From contig JAQUIJ010000012.1 in assembly GCA_028683385.1 (NCBI GenBank), positions 62,001 to 126,000 on the forward strand: 64,000 bases of DNA, read 5' to 3'. The DNA is from Prolixibacteraceae bacterium. Its GTDB lineage: Bacteria > Bacteroidota > Bacteroidia > Bacteroidales > Prolixibacteraceae. Below the pieces are notes generated by a model, which saw only the letters and a list, made by a program, of their open reading frames with translations, did not search any database and had not been told where the DNA came from. Positions 42,656 to 51,318 of the stretch are shown piece by piece. A program made the translations under genes and the position numbers. Positions within the stretch are counted from its first letter, which is position 1; the number at the start of each line of letters is the position of its first letter.

Positions 42656-43549
42656 ATGAAACTTACAGTTATTGGTTTGGGATTGATTGGAGGCTCGATG
42701 GCAATCGATCTTCGGAAAGCCAGATTTACGCAAGAAATTACCGGCGTGGATGCCAATCCTGAAAATGCTCATGAAGCGTTGCGTTTGGGAATAATTGACC
42801 GTATTGATTCGCTTGAAGGTGCTGTAGTGAATGCCGATATGGTAATTATTGCCATTCCGGTTGATAAAGTTTTGAATACTTTGACTACGGTCCTTGATTT
42901 GATTTCGGACCAGACTACTGTAATTGATGTGGGTTCGACTAAAAAGCTGATTGCCCAGGCTGTCGAAAATCATCCGAAGCGTAGAAATTATGTGGCTGCA
43001 CATCCAATGTCGGGTACCGAAAATTCAGGACCAACCGCTGCTTTGGAAGGTTTGTTCGAAGGTAAAATCAACATCATTTGCGATCAGGAAAAATGTGGTC
43101 CGCAACATTTGGCCTTTGCCGAAAAGGTATTTCAGGTGCTGGGAATGGACATTGCCTACATGACTTCCGATGAGCAGGATCACAGCACAGCTTTCATTTC
43201 GCATCTTCCCCATGCCGCTGCTTTTGCCCTGGCCAACGCGGTACTCGATAAAGAAGACCGGGAAATCATATTCGATTTGGCTAGTGGAGGTTTCAACTCA
43301 ACGGTTCGTTTGGCCAAGAGTTCTCCTGAAATGTGGGGTCCAATTTTTCAACAAAATAAGCAGTACATTGTTGAATCGCTCGACGTTTACATTAAACACC
43401 TGAAAGCTTTCCGGAAAAGCATTGAATCGGATCCGGCAGAAATGATGGCTATGATGAAAAATGCCAACCGGATTCGGGGAATTTTAGCCGGTGATGGTGA
43501 TTCGCTCGTTAAAAATGAAAAGACAATAGTTAAACTTTATACCAAATAA
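42656..43549 (+). CDS. tyrA: Prephenate dehydrogenase
   Basis: The 297-residue protein has the NAD-binding start MKLTVIGLGLIGGSMAIDLR, VIIAIPVDKV, VIDVGSTKKLI and the substrate-binding block AAHPMSGTENSGPTAAL (about residues 118-134). STAFISHLPHAAAFALAN in the helical C-terminal domain holds the conserved His. It oxidatively decarboxylates prephenate to 4-hydroxyphenylpyruvate, the tyrosine branch. No ACT or chorismate mutase domain is fused. The stop is 2 bases before the DAHP synthase start, and both lie behind the aromatic leader. Confidence 0.94.
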   Translation: MKLTVIGLGLIGGSMAIDLRKARFTQEITGVDANPENAHEALRLGIIDRIDSLEGAVVNADMVIIAIPVDKVLNTLTTVLDLISDQTTVIDVGSTKKLIAQAVENHPKRRNYVAAHPMSGTENSGPTAALEGLFEGKINIICDQEKCGPQHLAFAEKVFQVLGMDIAYMTSDEQDHSTAFISHLPHAAAFALANAVLDKEDREIIFDLASGGFNSTVRLAKSSPEMWGPIFQQNKQYIVESLDVYIKHLKAFRKSIESDPAEMMAMMKNANRIRGILAGDGDSLVKNEKTIVKLYTK

Positions 43550-43551
43550 TT

Positions 43552-44643
43552 ATGGCGTTAGAATTAGAAATTAACCCAATTAAGCACTGGTTGCCTCAAA
43601 TTAACAACCCGCTTATTATTGCTGGTCCATGCAGCCTCGAAACCGAAGAACAGGCTATGGATACTGCCAAACAACTTGCAAAAGATCATCGTGTATTCGT
43701 ATATCGTGGTGGTGTTTGGAAACCGCGCACTCGTCCCGGAAGCTTCGAAGGTATCGGAAGCATTGGCCTGAAATGGCTGCAAATGGTTCGCGAAGAAACC
43801 GGTATGCCTGTTGGAACTGAAGTTGCCAATGCACAACATGCCGAAGAAGCTCTAAAAGCTGGCCTTGATGTGCTGTGGATTGGAGCGCGTTCTACGGCCA
43901 GCCCTTTTGTGGTGCAGGAAATTGCCGATGTGGTGAAAGGTACTGATGCGGTGGTGATGGTTAAAAATCCGGTTAATCCCGATGTTCAACTTTGGGTTGG
44001 AGCATTCGAACGGCTTAGTCAGGCCGGAATCAAAAACATGGTGGCCATTCACCGCGGTTTTACGCCTTTTCGCGAAACTGAATACCGGAACTACCCAAAC
44101 TGGAAAACAGTGATCGAATTGCGCCGTATCATGCCTAATTTGCCCATTATCTGTGATCCGAGTCACATTGGCGGCAAACGCGAATATTTGTTTGATATTA
44201 GTCAGAAAGCCTTTGATATGGGCATGGAAGGATTGATGATCGAATCGCACCGCGACCCGTCGTGCGCCCTGAGCGACAAAGAGCAGCAACTTACTCCAAC
44301 TGATCTGGCGAAATTGCTCGACCGTTTAATTATCCGGAATGTAACCACTGACAATAAGCAGTTCGAAAATCAACTGGAATTGCTTCGTAATCGTATTGAT
44401 GCACTTGATACAGAATTGCTCGAAACCCTTTCATCGCGTATGGAAATTGCCCGTCAGATTGGTCAGTATAAAAAAGAGAATAACGTCACTGCATTTCAGG
44501 TTGGCCGTTTTGCTGAACTGATGGAAAAACGATTGAAATTGGGCGAAAGCCTAAATCTGGATCGTAATCTGGTTCAGTTGTTATTCCAGCACATTCACGA
44601 AGATTCGGTGCGTATGCAAACCGAAATTATGGACAAAGAATAA
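43552..44643 (+). CDS. Bifunctional DAHP synthase / chorismate mutase (type II)
   Basis: The 363-residue protein has an N-terminal KDPG-type DAHP synthase of type I-beta (about 1-260): IIAGPCSLETEEQ, RGGVWKPRTRPGSFEGIG, the metal-site CDPSHIGGKREYLFD and MIESHRDPSCALSDKEQQLT (in part). A C-terminal AroQ chorismate mutase follows (about 275-363; LELLRNRIDALDTELLETLS, RMEIARQIGQYKKEN). The first activity makes the entry compound of the shikimate pathway; the second turns chorismate into prephenate, the TyrA substrate. The C-terminal placing of the mutase is typical of Bacteroidota and is thought to give feedback control by prephenate. Confidence 0.95.
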   Translation: MALELEINPIKHWLPQINNPLIIAGPCSLETEEQAMDTAKQLAKDHRVFVYRGGVWKPRTRPGSFEGIGSIGLKWLQMVREETGMPVGTEVANAQHAEEALKAGLDVLWIGARSTASPFVVQEIADVVKGTDAVVMVKNPVNPDVQLWVGAFERLSQAGIKNMVAIHRGFTPFRETEYRNYPNWKTVIELRRIMPNLPIICDPSHIGGKREYLFDISQKAFDMGMEGLMIESHRDPSCALSDKEQQLTPTDLAKLLDRLIIRNVTTDNKQFENQLELLRNRIDALDTELLETLSSRMEIARQIGQYKKENNVTAFQVGRFAELMEKRLKLGESLNLDRNLVQLLFQHIHEDSVRMQTEIMDKE

Positions 44644-44667
44644 ATAAGAAGTCGGAAGACCTAAATT

Positions 44668-44708
44668 GAAAGCCGGTTGGGAATATTTTCCTGACCGGCT
44701 TTCTTTTT
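44668..44708 (+). terminator. Intrinsic terminator of the tyrA operon
   Basis: GAAAGCCGGT (44668-44677) pairs perfectly with ACCGGCTTTC (44694-44703), with an inner GGAA/TTCC pairing, and is followed by TTTTT. Confidence 0.92.
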
Positions 44709-44797
44709 GAATCGAATTCTTTCAGAAATTTACAAAATTCCTGTAACCTTTTCGTTTTACCGAGGTTAACAGATTAAGCAAATAAATACGTCGATAA

Positions 44798-45349
44798 TTG
44801 GAGACACTCTCGGATAATGCGCTAATGCAGAAGGTGAAAAATGGAGACATTGATAAAATGGGTCTCCTCTATGAACGATATCATCGTCATTTATACCGGT
44901 TTCTTTATAACATGACGCGTCAAAAAGAGTTAAGCGAAGATTTGGTCCAGAATGTTTTTATCCGGATGTTGAAATACAACGATGGATTTCAGGGCTATGG
45001 TGAATTTAAAACCTGGATGTATCGGATTGCCAGAAATACCTTGTACGATCATCTCAAAAAGGTGAAAAATACGCCGGTTCATACAGACGTGACGGAATAC
45101 GAAACAAAAATAGCAGGAGAGCATTTTTCTGATGCACAAATTGAGAAGGAGCAGGAATTAAAATTACTGGAAGTGGCGATGGAAAAATTGAGTACAGAAA
45201 ACAGGGAACTACTGGTTTTATGCCGTTTCGAGGAACTGAAATATAATGAAATTGCGAAAATATTGAATACAACGGAAGGTGCAATAAAAGTTAGAATTCA
45301 TCGTGCCTTGAACCAATTGAAAAGCAATTATTTAGAAATTGATCATTAA
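44798..45349 (+). CDS. ECF-type RNA polymerase sigma factor
   Basis: The 183-residue protein has sigma region 2 (YERYHRHLYRFLYNMTRQKE; DLVQNVFIRMLKYND; FKTWMYRIARNTLYDHLKK) and region 4 (ENRELLVLCRFEELKYNEIA; LNTTEGAIKVRIHRALNQL). It lacks regions 1 and 3, as is usual for extracytoplasmic-function sigma factors. The chosen start is a TTG at 44798; the next in-frame ATG is 27 bases later. Its end overlaps the open frame of the anti-sigma gene, whose ATG is 11 bases after the sigma stop. It should direct expression of this operon and other envelope genes. Confidence 0.92.
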   Translation: METLSDNALMQKVKNGDIDKMGLLYERYHRHLYRFLYNMTRQKELSEDLVQNVFIRMLKYNDGFQGYGEFKTWMYRIARNTLYDHLKKVKNTPVHTDVTEYETKIAGEHFSDAQIEKEQELKLLEVAMEKLSTENRELLVLCRFEELKYNEIAKILNTTEGAIKVRIHRALNQLKSNYLEIDH

Positions 45350-45359
45350 AAAAACAGAC

Positions 45360-46178
45360 ATGGAATGCAAAGAATACAGAGAGCAATTTACTTCACTACT
45401 GACGGATTCAATTCCGCAGGCGCAGCGAAGTGAGATTGAAAGCCATCTGGAAGGTTGTGCAAATTGCCGGGAAGAATTTGAGTCAGCCCAAAAGATATGG
45501 TATCTCATGGGAGAAATGACCCAGCCAGAACCTTCTGCGACTATGCAGTCTGATTTTAATGCTATTCTTTCTGAATTTAAAAAAGAACAGAAGGTTAGAA
45601 AAAATCTTTTGGATGAATGGATAAACAAGCTTCGTGAGTTTTTGTATCTGCAGGTACAGCCTCGTCTAGCTTATAGCCTTCTGTTGGTTGCATTTGGCCT
45701 GGTTGCAGGATATTTTTTACATCAGCCCGGGCAATCGGCAATAGCTTACAACAAACAGATTGATTCGCTTACGTCACAGGTTTCAGAAATGAAACAAGTC
45801 ATGATGTTCTCTCTTTTGCAGGATCCCTCAGCTTCACAGCGTATGCGTGCCGTTGCTTATACGGAAGAGATCGACAATGTTGATCTTAAAGTCATAGGAG
45901 CTTTATTCACTACTTTAAATGAGGATCCGAATGTGAATGTACGGCTTGCAACCCTTGACGCTCTAGTAAAATTGGCCGATGAACCGAAAGTCCGTGAAGG
46001 CCTTGTGCGGAGTATTGACCTCCAGGATTCGCCCCTGATGCAAACAGCTATAGCCGATGTTATGGTTCGGTTGCAAGAGAAAAGTTCAGTTCGATCTTTA
46101 CAGAAGTTGCTCCATAAGAAAGATCTGAATGAGATGGTCAAATTCAATATCGAAAAAAGTATTCAAAGACTGATCTAA
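45360..46178 (+). CDS. Zinc-finger anti-sigma factor with helical-repeat C-terminus
   Basis: From the ATG at 45360 the product has 272 residues. The cytoplasmic part has the anti-sigma zinc motif: Cys3, then His29, Cys33 and Cys36 (HLEGCANCREEF). One membrane span follows (about 103-120, LAYSLLLVAFGLVAGYFL). The periplasmic part (about 130-272) resembles HEAT-like repeats: VDLKVIGALFTTLNEDPNVN, VRLATLDALVKLADEPKVRE and MQTAIADVMVRLQEKSSVRS. It should hold the upstream sigma factor inactive until an envelope signal arrives. The repeat tail instead of a small sensor is unusual and may bind proteins. Confidence 0.82.
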   Translation: MECKEYREQFTSLLTDSIPQAQRSEIESHLEGCANCREEFESAQKIWYLMGEMTQPEPSATMQSDFNAILSEFKKEQKVRKNLLDEWINKLREFLYLQVQPRLAYSLLLVAFGLVAGYFLHQPGQSAIAYNKQIDSLTSQVSEMKQVMMFSLLQDPSASQRMRAVAYTEEIDNVDLKVIGALFTTLNEDPNVNVRLATLDALVKLADEPKVREGLVRSIDLQDSPLMQTAIADVMVRLQEKSSVRSLQKLLHKKDLNEMVKFNIEKSIQRLI

Positions 46179-46199
46179 ATCTAAAATTCAATAAAAATT

Positions 46200-47066
46200 A
46201 TGAAAACAGTTATAGTCGCCTGTTTAATGGGATTGGGAATATTATGCGCCATTCCAAAGGTAAATGCCAAAGAATTTAAGGAACATGTGAACAAGGAATT
46301 CACCGTTACCGGTAATGTTTCCCGAACATATCTGTTCATTTACAACATATTTGGATTTATTAAAGTGGAGGGATATGCCGGAAATAAAGTGCTGCTCGAA
46401 ATGGACAAAAGCATTTCAGCCGATGACGACAAAACGTTAGAATTAGGCAAAAAGGAATTCAAGCTTGGCTTCGACCAGAAATCGGATACCGTTATGGCCT
46501 ATATAGCAGCACCGTATGATTCGCGCCCTAGGCCAATCAGGCAACATGATGAAAATCAACGCAATATTGAGTACAATTACAAAGTGAATTTTACCGTAAA
46601 GGTGCCATACGGAACCAACCTTCATATATCGACGGTAAACGATGGTGTAATTACGGTTGAGAATGTCAGCGGAAAACTAAATATCAGCAATGTGAACGAA
46701 GGTATATCAGTTAAAAATGCAAAAGGAACAACCGTTGCCCACACGGTAAAAGGTAATGTTTCAATTAATTATCTTAGCAACCCACCAGAAGCATCCTCTT
46801 ATCATACAATTAACGGCGATATCCGCGTTAGCTACCAGCCCGACTTTTCAGCCGATCTTACGTTTAAAAGTATGCATGGCGATTTTTTTACCGATTTTAC
46901 CGAGGCCAAAATGCTTCCGCCAACGACCACAAAAATTCAGGATTTGAAAGGCCACGAGGCCGTTTATAAACTGAATACAATTACCACCGTTCGTTTTGGA
47001 AAAGGTGGTAAAACATTCAAATTTGAAACACTTAATGGCAATGTTTACATTAAAAAACAATCTTAA
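46200..47066 (+). CDS. DUF4097 secreted beta-repeat protein, first copy
   Basis: The 288-residue protein has a signal peptide (MKTVIVACLMGLGILCAIPKVNA). The mature part forms short repeating strands of the DUF4097 putative-adhesin family: LHISTVNDGVITVENVSGKL, NISNVNEGISVKNAKGT and YHTINGDIRVSYQ, giving a right-handed helix-like ladder. Function is unknown. Members are commonly found downstream of sigma/anti-sigma pairs in Bacteroidota, as here, and are likely products of the sigma regulon. It follows the anti-sigma gene by 21 bases and precedes its paralogue by 12 bases. Confidence 0.82.
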   Translation: MKTVIVACLMGLGILCAIPKVNAKEFKEHVNKEFTVTGNVSRTYLFIYNIFGFIKVEGYAGNKVLLEMDKSISADDDKTLELGKKEFKLGFDQKSDTVMAYIAAPYDSRPRPIRQHDENQRNIEYNYKVNFTVKVPYGTNLHISTVNDGVITVENVSGKLNISNVNEGISVKNAKGTTVAHTVKGNVSINYLSNPPEASSYHTINGDIRVSYQPDFSADLTFKSMHGDFFTDFTEAKMLPPTTTKIQDLKGHEAVYKLNTITTVRFGKGGKTFKFETLNGNVYIKKQS

Positions 47067-47078
47067 TATACACAGATT

Positions 47079-47954
47079 ATGAAAAACATGAAAATTACAG
47101 GCCTGCTAATTCTAAGCCTGATTATCGGATCAAATGCTTTTGGGCAATCAACAGAACAATTAACCGTTCCATTGAGCAGTCCGGGTAAACCCTACTCTTT
47201 AAAAGTACAACTGGTGTCTGGATCAATTAAAGTTGCCAGCTACGATGGAAAAGACATCATCATCAACGCTACTCCCAAAACCGACGACGACAAAGGATCG
47301 AAAACCAACTTTAATATCAATTTCAGGAAGGGAGGCAAAGACAAAGAAGAAGCATCGAATTTTGATGAAAGTGGAATGAAGCGTATTTCGTCAGCCGGTG
47401 GTTTTGAAGTTACGGCCAAAGAGGCTGATAATAATGTTACTGTGAATACGGGCAATCCGAATAAAGCAGTTGATCTTGATTTAAAAATTCCACAGGATGT
47501 CAAACTAAAGATTGGCACAGTAAACGATGGTGAAATTAGTGTGGAAAATGTGAGGGGCGAACTGGAAGTCTCCAATGTGAACGAAAAGATTACCCTTAGC
47601 AATGTTTCGGGTTCTGTTATGGCCAATACGGTAAATGGAGACATTGTTGTGACTTTCAGTAAGGTGGATCCAAATGCTCCGATGGCTTTTTCAACTTTAA
47701 ATGGTGATATCAAGGTAACTCTTCCGGTAGATACCAAAGCCAATCTGAAATTCAAATCTGATAACGGAGAAATATTTAGCGATTTTGATGTGGTGGTTGA
47801 CAAAACACCAGGCAAAGTCGATAAAATCAGCACTCCGGGTATGTACAAGATTAAAAAAGACGATTGGGTTTATGGAAAAATCAATGGCGGTGGCGCTGAA
47901 ATGCTAATGAAAAACATGCAAGGAAATATTTATTTAAAAAAGGCCAGTAAATAG
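47079..47954 (+). CDS. DUF4097 secreted beta-repeat protein, second copy
   Basis: The 291-residue protein has a signal peptide (MKNMKITGLLILSLIIGSNAFG) and the same strand pattern as its neighbour: LKIGTVNDGEISVENVRGEL, VSNVNEKITLSNVSGSV and STLNGDIKVTLP. The shared motif TVNDG-x-I-x-VENV-x-G in both genes points to a tandem duplication, though the flanking parts have diverged. A second ATG lies 3 codons in. The gene ends the sigma operon and converges on rnpA. Confidence 0.82.
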   Translation: MKNMKITGLLILSLIIGSNAFGQSTEQLTVPLSSPGKPYSLKVQLVSGSIKVASYDGKDIIINATPKTDDDKGSKTNFNINFRKGGKDKEEASNFDESGMKRISSAGGFEVTAKEADNNVTVNTGNPNKAVDLDLKIPQDVKLKIGTVNDGEISVENVRGELEVSNVNEKITLSNVSGSVMANTVNGDIVVTFSKVDPNAPMAFSTLNGDIKVTLPVDTKANLKFKSDNGEIFSDFDVVVDKTPGKVDKISTPGMYKIKKDDWVYGKINGGGAEMLMKNMQGNIYLKKASK

Positions 47955-47992
47955 CAAAACGTTTCTGTTTTACGAATCCAAAGAACATTGAC

Positions 47993-48373
47993 CTAAACTT
48001 TTGCCAATATCTTTTTAAAGGCCGAAATCATGGCTTTTTCGATGATTGGGAATTCAATCATATCTTTGCCAATAAAAACAAACATAACGGCAATATGGAG
48101 TTCTTTGACGGCTAATTCTTCGTAAAAGTTTGGTTTGTTCAGCCGGTAAGCTTCGCGCATACGTCGCTTCAGGAGGTTTCGCTTGACAGCACGCTTAAAA
48201 TTTCGTTTCGAGACTGTAAATGCAGCCTGTACCGGGAACGGTTGTGTTGAGTCGGTTTTCTGGAATACCACTTTGAGTGGATACGCCAAAAAGGATTCGC
48301 CGGAGGAAAACATTTCCCCGATAACCTTTTGGCTGCAAAGTCTTTCTTCCTTTTTAAGCGTGAATTCTTCCAT
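47993..48373 (-). CDS. rnpA: Ribonuclease P protein component
   Basis: From the ATG at 48373 the product has 126 residues. It has the RnpA pattern FTLKKEERLCSQKVIGEMF at the start and the basic signature FTVSKRNFKRAVKRNLLKRR (in part; then MREAYRLNK) that contacts the RNA. It aids the RNA subunit in removing 5' leaders from precursor tRNAs. The frame is open a further 11 codons upstream, into the hairpin after hemD, so the later start is chosen. rpmH is not adjacent in this window. Confidence 0.94.
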   Translation of the reverse strand: MEEFTLKKEERLCSQKVIGEMFSSGESFLAYPLKVVFQKTDSTQPFPVQAAFTVSKRNFKRAVKRNLLKRRMREAYRLNKPNFYEELAVKELHIAVMFVFIGKDMIEFPIIEKAMISAFKKILAKV

Positions 48374-48384
48374 CTGACTAAAAT

Positions 48385-48425
48385 ACAACAAAAAAGGGGA
48401 AATCAATTTTCCCCTTTTTTGTTGT
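48385..48425. terminator. Long A/T-flanked palindrome after hemD
   Basis: ACAACAAAAAAGGGGAAA (48385-48402) pairs with TTTCCCCTTTTTTGTTGT (about 48408-48425). It has T-tracts on both strands and lies between the hemD stop and the rnpA start, so it should end the hemD transcript. Confidence 0.88.
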
Positions 48426-48440
48426 ATTGCGTTGTTTTGG

Positions 48441-49190
48441 TTATTGTCCTTTGTTATGTTTTTTGATAAACTGTTCCAACGCCATGGTCATCGATGGCGC
48501 TTCGGCAGTCGGTGCTTCAATGTCGAGTCTTAAACCAGCTTCGTGAACCGCTTTTGCAGTTGCCGGTCCGAAACAGGCAATCTTGGTTTCATCCTGTGCA
48601 AAACCGGGAAAATTCTGCATCAACGACTGAATTCCTGAAGGACTGAAGAACACAAGAATGTCGTAATTAACTTCTTTCAGGTCAGATAAATCGCTGCTAA
48701 CGGTCTGGTAAATAATAGCCTTGGTATAAGTGTATCCGGCTTTGTCAATCAGAGATGTAATCTCAGGCTGACCAACTTGCGACAATGGCAAAAGAAATTT
48801 TTCTTCTTTGTGCTTCTTCATCACGTCAATCAAGTCCGAAAATTTACCTGCGCCATAAAATATCTTTCGTTTGCGGTAAACGATGTACTTCTGAAGGTAA
48901 AACGCCGTAGCTTCCGAAATGCAGAAGTACTTCATGGTATCAGGAATGGCCAGACGCAGTTCAGTACTGATTCTGAAAAAATGATCAATAGCAGTACGGC
49001 TGGTGAAAATAACCGCACCATGATCCAATATCTGAACTCTGGTCTGTCTGAACTCTTTAGCCGATACGCCTTCAACTTGTATGAAAGGGCGGAAATCAAC
49101 CTGAACGTTATTTTTTTCAGCCAGATCAAAATAAGGCGATTTGGCCGTTTCAGGCTTGGGTTGCGAAACTAAAATTCTCTTGATCTTCAA
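48441..49190 (-). CDS. hemD: Uroporphyrinogen-III synthase
   Basis: The 249-residue protein matches the HemD two-domain pattern: ILVSQPKPETAKSPYFDLAE at the start, AVIFTSRTAIDHFF near residue 55, VSSDLSDLKEVNYDILVFFSPSGIQ (in part) near 180 and ACFGPATAKAVHEAGL near 215. It closes and inverts ring D of hydroxymethylbilane in tetrapyrrole synthesis. HemD is poorly conserved, so the FxSPSGI and FGxxTA blocks carry the call. The start is a TTG at 49190. The DUF4271-hemD-rnpA order is familiar in Bacteroidota. Confidence 0.88.
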   Translation of the reverse strand: MKIKRILVSQPKPETAKSPYFDLAEKNNVQVDFRPFIQVEGVSAKEFRQTRVQILDHGAVIFTSRTAIDHFFRISTELRLAIPDTMKYFCISEATAFYLQKYIVYRKRKIFYGAGKFSDLIDVMKKHKEEKFLLPLSQVGQPEITSLIDKAGYTYTKAIIYQTVSSDLSDLKEVNYDILVFFSPSGIQSLMQNFPGFAQDETKIACFGPATAKAVHEAGLRLDIEAPTAEAPSMTMALEQFIKKHNKGQ

Positions 49191-49223
49191 GGTAATTGTT
49201 TTTATATTAATTCTTCACTACAA

Positions 49224-50192
49224 TTAAATCAACACAAGATTATAGATCAGAAATAACGGTAAAAATTCAAGGGTACAAAGGTATAAAATCAAATATGAAA
49301 TTGAAAATTGTTTTTTCAGGAAAATTTTCGCACCTCTAATCAACGACATTAAATAGAAAATGACAATGATTCCCAAGCCAGCAAACAACAGCGGTTCAAC
49401 CTGTGATAGCGGTATAAAGGCTATTATTGCTGAAACAGGAAGTAAAAATAATCCCAGAACCCGATTAAAAACGGTTATGCTGAATAGGTACTCCTGAATC
49501 TCCTGTTTGCTTTCGGTAAGAATTCCTATAATGTAGTAAATGATTCTTTTTGCCGTGAAATAGCTCATTACAATTCCCAGGCAAGCCAGATAAACGTAAT
49601 AGGATTTCGTAAATCCAAGGTTGATTTTATACAGCGATAAAAATTGATAGGCAAAAAGTGCCAAGGTCATGTTAAAAATCACATCAAGCCTGAACGACGC
49701 ATGAAACAGGTTAAAATAACGCTCACGGAAAGTTCTTGTAAAGGTTGAATAGTTAATCGTTGATTGAATCAACTGACTCAAATACTTATTGAAAATTAGC
49801 TTGACTGTGGCAAACAACAGAAACATCATGACCAAAAGACCAATCAGCCAATCGGGATTTGTTCGTGTCACTTTTTTGCCGGTGAAAACAACTTCAACAC
49901 CCTTCAATACGGTATGAAGCGAATCATATGGAAGTGGTCTGATGAGATCTTTTTGGTAATTAAACTTGGGGATATATGCTTTGTGAAACTGCGACCATTC
50001 AGGCCGGAACCCGAAAATGATTACGCTATCTGGAGCAATGTAATTAACACTTAATGAGTCACTAAATGAAGGATCAAGCAGGCTGAGCGTCGGTTTTACA
50101 GAGTCGGTTTGAATCGTTTGGTCACCTAAATTAGCCGGATTCAAAGTCAGGTTTGAGTTTACAGTGTCTGATTTGAATTGATTAGATTGCAT
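49224..50192 (-). CDS. DUF4271 integral membrane protein
   Basis: From the ATG at 50192 the product has 322 residues. The N-terminal part (about 1-115) is polar and rich in Ser/Asp. Six membrane spans follow, e.g. WLIGLLVMMFLLFATVKLIF, FNMTLALFAYQFLSL, YVYLACLGIVMSYFTA and LFAGLGIIVIFYLMSLI. This fits DUF4271, a Bacteroidota family of unknown function, generally next to hemD as here. The open frame runs 51 bases further upstream, but that part overlaps the putative promoter region of the divergent dihydrouridine synthase gene. Confidence 0.8.
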   Translation of the reverse strand: MQSNQFKSDTVNSNLTLNPANLGDQTIQTDSVKPTLSLLDPSFSDSLSVNYIAPDSVIIFGFRPEWSQFHKAYIPKFNYQKDLIRPLPYDSLHTVLKGVEVVFTGKKVTRTNPDWLIGLLVMMFLLFATVKLIFNKYLSQLIQSTINYSTFTRTFRERYFNLFHASFRLDVIFNMTLALFAYQFLSLYKINLGFTKSYYVYLACLGIVMSYFTAKRIIYYIIGILTESKQEIQEYLFSITVFNRVLGLFLLPVSAIIAFIPLSQVEPLLFAGLGIIVIFYLMSLIRGAKIFLKKQFSISYLILYLCTLEFLPLFLIYNLVLI

Positions 50193-50283
50193 ACCGATTG
50201 CTAATTGTATAAGTTTGTGGCCGCAAAAGTAATGATTAATCACCTTTATTTTGCCACTACCTTTGGCTTAATAAGTAAATTTA

Positions 50284-51243
50284 ATGACGATGTCACAAAA
50301 TGCAATAAAAATATATCAGGCTCCACTTCAGGGAGCAACCGATTTTGACTTTAGAAAGGCTTTAGCAGAATCTTTTGGCGGAATTGATAAGTACTTTATT
50401 CCTTACCTGTCGTATGGCAAGGGACGCGAAATAAAAAAATCGCAGTTGCGCGAAGTATTCCCCGAAAATAATGGGTCGTTGCCTGTTGTTCCGCAGGTTT
50501 TATTTTCCGATCAGGCTGAACTATTCGATTTGGTTAGTATTCTGATTGACTACGGATACGAGGAAATTAACCTGAATCTGGGTTGTCCGTATCCAATGGC
50601 GACGAACAAGGGCAGGGGAGCGGCATGGCTCGAAAAGCCTGAAGCTTTGAGTGAAATACTTCAGCAACTTTACGCAAAGGGTTTTCCGGCGAAATTTTCG
50701 GTAAAAATGCGTGCCGGGATGAAAAACGATCAGGATGCCAAGGCAATTTTTAGCTTATTAAATCAATTTTCGCTGGAAGAAATTATTTTTCATCCGCGTA
50801 CCGCCAGCCAAATGTATGACGGCAAAGCCAATCCGCAGCTTTTTGCCGAGGCCATTTCTGAAGTGAAACATCCGATGATTTATAACGGCGATATCTTTTC
50901 GGTAGCCGATTTTCAGGAATTGCAAACGATTTTACCTGAACAAAATAGCTGGATGATTGGTCGCGGTTTGCTGACAAATCCGGCATTGGCAGCACAATTA
51001 AAGGGTGAAGTTTTTGAGCTAAAGGCGCTTCGGATTAAAATGCGTGAGTTTCACGATCAGTTGCTCGAAGGATATTCTGCAAGATTGCAAGGCGATGGTC
51101 ATATTGTGATGAAGATGAGCCAGTTTTGGGCGTATTTCAGCGAGTCGTTTGAAAACCCGCACAAAGCAATGAAACTTGTAAAAAAATCGAGTAGTTTGCT
51201 GAAATACAATGCCGCTGTGACTGAGATTTTCAGGAGTTTTTGA
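50284..51243 (+). CDS. tRNA-dihydrouridine synthase family protein
   Basis: The 319-residue FMN-binding TIM barrel has the Dus pattern: IYQAPLQGATDFDFRKA at the start, INLNLGCPYPMATNKGRGAA (about residues 97-116), FSVKMRAGM, IIFHPRTASQMYDGKAN and YNGDIFSVADFQ, WMIGRGLLTNPAL. It reduces specific uridines in tRNA using NADPH. The loop after GCP carries no second Cys, unlike DusA-type enzymes, so the position it modifies cannot be assigned. An alternative start is the ATG 2 codons in. It is divergent from DUF4271. Confidence 0.88.
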   Translation: MTMSQNAIKIYQAPLQGATDFDFRKALAESFGGIDKYFIPYLSYGKGREIKKSQLREVFPENNGSLPVVPQVLFSDQAELFDLVSILIDYGYEEINLNLGCPYPMATNKGRGAAWLEKPEALSEILQQLYAKGFPAKFSVKMRAGMKNDQDAKAIFSLLNQFSLEEIIFHPRTASQMYDGKANPQLFAEAISEVKHPMIYNGDIFSVADFQELQTILPEQNSWMIGRGLLTNPALAAQLKGEVFELKALRIKMREFHDQLLEGYSARLQGDGHIVMKMSQFWAYFSESFENPHKAMKLVKKSSSLLKYNAAVTEIFRSF

Positions 51244-51288
51244 AAACTGAAGAATTGAATTATTAAAGGATTGGCATTTCGTTTCTGG

Positions 51289-51310
51289 AAACTGTGACTG
51301 AACACTGACT
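51289..51310 (+). repeat. Dispersed intergenic word, copy 3
   Basis: AAACTGTGACTGAACACTGA (start of the stretch) matches the words at 1401-1420 (plus) and 6217-6238 (minus) with few changes. It sits between the dihydrouridine synthase gene and the small HigA-like frame. Confidence 0.45.
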
Positions 51311-51318
51311 ACTTGGTT

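Noticed and set aside
42464-43003. Minus-strand frame of 179 codons across the attenuator and tyrA start
   Set aside because: It is antisense to a confidently identified gene and to the leader structures; its sequence has the low-complexity look of an antisense shadow.
47240-47848. Minus-strand frame of 202 codons inside the second DUF4097 gene
   Set aside because: It is the reverse complement of a regular strand-repeat gene, which naturally gives long open antisense frames rich in Ser, Thr and Leu.
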